64,000 nt of DNA from CAIWHR01 sp963708855 (GTDB taxonomy: Bacteria; Pseudomonadota; Gammaproteobacteria; Burkholderiales; Casimicrobiaceae): assembly GCA_963708855.1 (NCBI GenBank), contig CAVPUM010000010.1:62001-126000 (forward strand), in the 5' to 3' direction. Each line of letters opens with the position of its first letter. Positions within the stretch are counted from its first letter, which is position 1. This document shows, piece after piece, positions 59,521-64,000 of this stretch. Position numbers and translations under genes: made by a program. The notes under the pieces are model-generated. The model saw only the letters and a list, made by a program, of their open reading frames with translations. It had not been told where the DNA came from and did not search any database.

Positions 59521-60357
59521 ATGCGCAGGCTGACCGTTCCCGCGCCGGCGAAGCTCAACCTGTTTTTGCACGTGACAGGCCGCCGCGACGACGGCTACCA
59601 CCTGCTCGAGACGCTGCTCGTCGCGATCGACGCGGGCGACACGGTCACGCTGACCTGCCGCGACGACGGCACGATCGAGCGCACGACCGAACTGCCCGGG
59701 GTGGCGCCGCAGGACGATCTGGCGGTTCGCGCGGCGGCTGCCCTCAAGCAAGTGACGTGTGCTTCCTTCGGCGTCGACATCGCCGTCGCCAAGCGCATTC
59801 CATTGGGTGGCGGGCTGGGTGGCGGCAGTTCCGACGCCGCGTCGGTGCTGCTCGCCCTCAACCGCCTCTGGGGCCTGCGTCTGTCGCACGCGGACCTCGT
59901 GCGGATCGGTCTCGCGCTGGGCGCCGACGTTCCCTTCTTTCTCGGTGGAGGGCCCGCACTCGCGCGCGGCATCGGCGAGCAACTGATACCCGTATCGCTG
60001 CCGGCGCTTTGGATAGCGGTGATCGTGCCCGCCGTTGCCGTGTCGACGGCATCGATCTTCGCGGCACCGGAATTGACACGAAACACGGCGTCGGCGAAAA
60101 TGGACGTCTTTTCCGAGGGTTATGGCCGGAACGACCTGCAGCAGGCTGCGGTTGCACGATTTCCGGAGGTGGCCGTTGCGCTCGGGAGATTGGGCGAGCG
60201 CTCGCGGCTCGCGCGGATGACGGGTTCGGGCGGCTGCGTGTTCGCGCCCTTTGGCTGCGAAGCCGAAGCGCAGGCCGCGGTTGATGCGCGTCCGGCTACC
60301 ACGCAGGGTTTTGTCGCAAGGACGCTCGCGCGGCATCCGCTGGCGGCGTTCGCATGA
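59521..60357 (+). CDS. ispE: 4-diphosphocytidyl-2-C-methyl-D-erythritol kinase
   Basis: 278 aa, GHMP kinase of the MEP isoprenoid pathway. Motif 1 PAPAKLNLFLHVTGRRDDGYH, motif 2 IPLGGGLGGGSSDAASVL and motif 3 ARMTGSGGCVFAPF are present. Length is normal. It lies 40 bases after lolB and 59 bases before tRNA-Gln. Confidence 0.96.
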   Translation: MRRLTVPAPAKLNLFLHVTGRRDDGYHLLETLLVAIDAGDTVTLTCRDDGTIERTTELPGVAPQDDLAVRAAAALKQVTCASFGVDIAVAKRIPLGGGLGGGSSDAASVLLALNRLWGLRLSHADLVRIGLALGADVPFFLGGGPALARGIGEQLIPVSLPALWIAVIVPAVAVSTASIFAAPELTRNTASAKMDVFSEGYGRNDLQQAAVARFPEVAVALGRLGERSRLARMTGSGGCVFAPFGCEAEAQAAVDARPATTQGFVARTLARHPLAAFA

Positions 60358-60416
60358 TGCCCGAGGCGGATTCCGGACACGACGAGTGTGCGGCTCGCGC
60401 GCAAGGTTTTCTCCGC

Positions 60417-60493
60417 TGGGGAGTCGCCAAGTTGGTTAAGGCACCGGATTTTGATTCCGGCATTCGAGGGTTCGAATCCTTCCTCCCCAGCCA
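60417..60493 (+). tRNA. tRNA-Gln(TTG)
   Basis: Acceptor arms TGGGGAG (60417-60423) and CTCCCCA (60483-60489), discriminator G, and encoded CCA (60491-60493). Anticodon TTG at 60451-60453 in a CCGGA/TCCGG stem with a 7-base loop. The T-arm GGGTTCGAATCC is intact. The position after ispE is conserved in betaproteobacteria. Confidence 0.96.
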
Positions 60494-60556
60494 CATCACA
60501 CCGGCACGCTGCCGCGCGGAGGCAGGCCGTCCATGGGCGCGTCGAGCGAGCGAGCC

Positions 60557-61577
60557 CTACTTGCCCAGCATGTAGAGCTGCCACAGGTCCTTGTGGCTCA
60601 TGTGGCACATGGGCTGGATGGCGAGGAGCCCTGTTCTTCCGATGCTCGTCTCGAGATAGGAGAGCTCGGCGAATTTCGCCCGGGTCGCCTCGTCGACCGG
60701 GACCTCGAATCCGCTTTCGCGCATCATCAGGATGCCCTTGGCGCGCAGCGCGAGTTCCGTGTAGAGCCGCAGGTAGCAGAGCAGGTCCGCGACCACGGGG
60801 CCGCGGAATTTCGCTTTCATCGTGTGCAGGTACTTGCCCACCGGCGAATCCGACAGGCGTCCGGAGTTGATCAGCTCGAGCATTTCGGCGTCGGCATCGA
60901 AGCCCTGCCCGAGCCATTCGCCGACCGCCTTCTCGCTGCGCTGGAAGACCGCGTAGAGCAGCAGCGGAACCGCGAGGAGGGTGGTCAGCGTGGCGACGCG
61001 CGGCGATGTCAGCAGGTGGTTGTACGCCGAGTGCAGCACCATGGCGACGCCCAGCCCGGGAAGGAGCGCGCGCACGCGCATCGTCCGCGCCGGGTGCCCG
61101 TTCCAGGAGCGCGAGACCCATCACGGCGAAAATGGCGGTCGCGCCACCGTGCATGATGGCCGTGCCGAAGCCGCGCACGATCCACGTCCCGATTCCGGCG
61201 TCGCCGACAACTTCCAGGAAGTAGATGTTCTCGACCAGCGCGAATCCGGTGCCGACGGCGAAACCGAAAATCGCCGCGTCCACGAGGAAGCCGATCCGGT
61301 GGGCCCGGATCAGTCCGACGATGACAAGGCCCTTCAGCGTCTCCTCGGTGATCGGCGCGACATAGCGGGAGAAAGGGATCAGGTCGATGCCGAGGAGGCC
61401 CAGTGCCCAGGCGTTCACCAGGTAACAGGCGCCCGCCACCACGGCGCCGCAGCCGACGATCGCGATGACAGCGTTGAGCTTCACGAGCTTGTAGCTGTCG
61501 AGATAGAGCAAGGCCGCCAGGAAGCTTCCTACCGGCAGCAGCCCGACCAGGGCGGGCACCACGAAATCAAGCGCCAT
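60557..61577 (-). pseudogene. PrsW-family intramembrane metalloprotease (one frameshift)
   Basis: Multi-span membrane protein. Motifs: EETLKG (in APITEETLKGLVIVGL), FALVENIYFL, IMHGGATAIFAVMGL and LHSAYNHLL give the two Glu and two His sites of PrsW-type proteases. The frame breaks near 61095-61099, where CCC on the plus strand appears to have one base too many: repairing it joins LALLERHPARTMRVRALLPG. The C-terminal part (LLCYLRLYTELALRAKGILMMRE) continues to a TAG at 60559. With one base removed the protein is about 339 aa and looks complete, so it may be functional in the real genome. Confidence 0.75.
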
Positions 61578-61649
61578 GACGTACCCCGGCCACGACAATC
61601 AGCCGCTGACGCGCCCTTCGGGCCGGGCCCTCGCCCTGCGCCCCCACGT

Positions 61650-64000
61650 CTACATGATCTTGAGCGAGATCATCCACTCGGAGCCTGCGCGCTGCGATCC
61701 CTGGTAACCGACAGCGTAGCCGGCCGACAGCGTCATGTCGTACCGGTGAAGAATGCTGAAATGGAGGTCGACCTGTCCCCCGACGCTCGCGTAGTCCGTG
61801 CGCAGCGCCGAGTTGCCGGGATCCGACCGAAGCCCCGCGACGAACACCGAGGGTCGCAGATGCTGGAGGTAGAAGCTTGGCGTGCCCGCCGACTCGAACA
61901 CATAGGGAGGAAGATTCAGTTCCAGCCAGCTCGCGCACGAAGCTCAATGCGCTGATCTCGTCGATCTCGAATCCGGGGAAAGAAGAGTACTCGCGATAGC
62001 GCTTGATGGACTTGTCGTCGACGTAGTTGTTCCCGAATCCGCCAAAGTAGAAATTGGCGACGGTGCTGTTGCGGTCGCCGTTCGCGAAGCCGCCCGCGGT
62101 CCGCAGCCAGATGGACGAGTGCGCCAGCGGGAGCGCGAAGCCGACATCGAATTCCGCCGGCGACCTGTGGCGTCAACGTGGCCGTTCACGTAGCTGCCCT
62201 TGTAGACCAGCACCCCATTGACGCCCTTCTCGTCGTCGACCGCACCGATCGAGCGCCGCACGTCGGTGTAGCGGAGCGCGACCTCGGCTGGTGACGAGGC
62301 GAGTGAAGTCGGTGCCGACGTTCTGGGCGTTCGGCAGCGTATCGATCTGGTCGTAGTAGGCGACATCGAAGATGAGGTCCAGCGTTCGCGGCAAGTCGTA
62401 GATCAGCGACCAGTCGTAACCCAGCGTGGCCGCATAGCCCTTGCGGCTGCGCTTGGTGGGGCCGAAAAGGTCGTAGAAGTCGGACCGGTTCCAGGACAAC
62501 CCGGCGCGCCAGAATTGGTAGCGGCCGGCGATGTCGACGTGGCCGCGCTCGTTGGCGGGCAGATCGCTGCTCGGCGTGAATGCCGCGGTGATTACCAGAC
62601 TCGCGAAACTGAGCGGATCGTCGAAGTTGAAACGGTACCCGATCCCGGCCGCATTCTTGTAACCCTGGAGCACCGGATAGGCGTTCGCCAGCGTGAGATT
62701 GCGCCATGGAACATACGGACCCTTCGCGGTGACCAGTTTTTCGTCGTCGACCGTGTTCGGACCGGGCACCTGCCACGTCTTGACCACCGGGTACTTCTCC
62801 GCAACCTCGGTGCCCAGGAACCTGATCGCGCTGACATCCTTGATCGGACGAGGGTCGATGATCACGGGAACGAAACCCTCGCCCGTGTAGTTCAGCACCA
62901 CGAGGCGGCCGTCGGCGAGCGGCAGCGGGCGGAAGAAATCCGGTTTCCGCGTTCGAAACGGCCTCGACCTCGCCGGTGGCGACTTCGTAGCGGAAGATGT
63001 TGGACACGCCCGTGTAGTAGCTGCTGCCGTACAGGTAGCGTCCGTCCGCGGAAAACACGAAGCTCTCCGGAACGGACTGTCCGAAGCCGTACTCGGAAAG
63101 CGGCCTCAGGTTCCCGGCGAGGATCTTCTCGAGTTCCCACACGCGCAGGAACTGGTTGCCCTTGTCATCGCTTATCGACGCCGACAGCAGTTTGCCGTCG
63201 GGCGAGATGTCGAGATCCGAGGGCACGTGCTCCCACGGAAACGTGTGGATCTCCTTCCAATCGTGATAGGGGTATGGAATGCGCACCAGCGTGGCCAGGC
63301 CGTAGATGTGCCGGACGCCCATCAGCGAACGATCGACCGGGTTGAAGACGATCTCCCCGATGCTCGCGTTCTTGAGCAGTGTCCGGACCTCGCCGGTCTT
63401 CACGTCCACGGCCAGAAGATCGCGCAGCGCGACGTTGTCCTCGGTGTAGAAGGCCGTGCCGCTGCCCGGGTCGTAGGCGAACGACGCAACCATGTAGTGC
63501 ATGGCACCCTTGATGTCTGCGAGCTGCCGGACGGCTCCCGTCCCGCGTGTTCAGCGCGCCGACGTGCTCGACGACTCCGGGATATCGGAAGGCGCCGTAG
63601 AGGATGCCGGTCGCTTCGTCGTAGTACATCCGCGACACCGACCCCAGCGCGCTCGCGACGAGCTTGCGCTGCGGCGTGACCGGGAACTTGCGCACCTCGG
63701 CGAGGTTCTTGCGCTGGAACTCGTGCTCGAACGCGACCCAGTCCTGCCAGGCCTGTTCCAGCGGGAGCCCGAACACCTGCTCGAACTGGTCGGCGTAGTA
63801 GCGCGCGCTCCCTTCGTCGCGCCTGATCCAGGCGATGACCTTTTCGGGTGAATGCGCGTACGCGAGCCAGGTGAAGAAGCGGCCGCCGTAGAGGTAGGCG
63901 TTCGCCCCGGTCTGGAAATCGACCTTGGTTCCGCGCGAGACCAGTCCCAGCGGGTCGTAGAAGTGGGCGTCGTCGCGCACCATCGCCCGGAAGACCATCT
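61650..64000 (-). pseudogene. Large envelope protein: protease-like, beta-propeller and barrel parts (frameshifted, 5' end off window)
   Basis: Reads minus from beyond 64000. The first part (TGANAYLYGGRFFTWLAYAHSPEKVIAWIRR ... WQDWVAFEHEFQRKNL, two short quotations of one region) resembles peptidase-MA-type enzymes. A TolB-like propeller follows (GEIVFNPVDRSLMGVRHIYG, DLDISPDGKLLSASISDDKG, SFVFSADGRYLYGSSYYTG). The end is beta-barrel-like (GYAATLGYDWSLIYDLPRTLDL, GGFGNNYVDDKSIKRYREY, TLSAGYAVGYQGSQRAGSEW). Frame breaks are inferred near 63543, 62945, 62290, 62165 and 61924. The parts are in the expected order and each break is one base, as in the transporter block. Function unknown. Confidence 0.65.

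Overview
This is high-GC DNA (roughly two thirds G+C) from a betaproteobacterium, most likely a Burkholderiales-like or neighbouring uncultured lineage. The evidence is gene order: the origin block mnmE-yidC-yidD-rnpA-rpmH-dnaA-dnaN-gyrB, the block mnmG-rsmG-parA-parB followed by the atp operon, lysM-dprA-topB opposite def-fmt-rsmB-DUF4390-ntrYX, and mutM-TPR-lolB-ispE-tRNA-Gln. The window carries the replication origin region, with two parS sites and DnaA boxes flanking dnaA.

Layout. 1-3.8 kb: 5' part of the F1Fo-ATP synthase operon (atpI-B-E-F-H-A, minus strand, atpA cut by the window edge). 3.8-12.3 kb: an accessory block placed between atpI and parB. It holds a ubiquitin-like (MoaD/ThiS) protein, an Asp-box beta-propeller protein, a peroxiredoxin, a five-gene peptide ABC transporter in which every gene is frameshifted, and a cupin. 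12.4-16.8 kb: parB-parA-rsmG-mnmG, with two parS palindromes just upstream of mnmG. 17.1-22.4 kb: a PfkB-kinase pseudogene, GTP-type PEP carboxykinase, a Tam-like methyltransferase and mnmE. 22.4-30.5 kb: yidC, yidD, rnpA, rpmH, then oriC-type sequence, dnaA, dnaN and gyrB.

30.6-35.5 kb: a signalling island with a hybrid histidine kinase, a decayed PF04392-type binding protein, a small secreted protein and a LuxR-type regulator. 35.7-41.0 kb: topB (tail frameshifted), dprA and a LysM protein. 41.2-50.3 kb: def, fmt, rsmB, DUF4390, ntrY, an ntrX whose AAA+ domain is degenerate, and kup. 50.3-57 kb: rpoH under a CIRCE element, ftsY, rsmD, coaD, a 2[4Fe-4S] ferredoxin, a dynamin-like GTPase and mutM. 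57-64 kb: TPR protein, lolB, ispE, tRNA-Gln(TTG), then a frameshifted PrsW-type protease and a frameshifted propeller/barrel protein that runs off the window.

Most genes are housekeeping and intact. The odd signal is the distribution of indels. About 30 single-base indels are packed into the 5.7-kb transporter block, a few more lie in the topB tail and in 61-63.6 kb, and there are almost none elsewhere. Many can be repaired by removing one extra G next to a C, or one extra C next to a CG, and the repaired reading frames look like conserved proteins. That favours a local sequence-quality problem or a recent indel-only process over old decay. By contrast the PfkB gene also has suspicious missense changes and looks like a true pseudogene. 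I did not find a convincing wholly new system. The best candidates for unexplored biology are the MoaD-like/beta-propeller pair and the degenerate NtrX.
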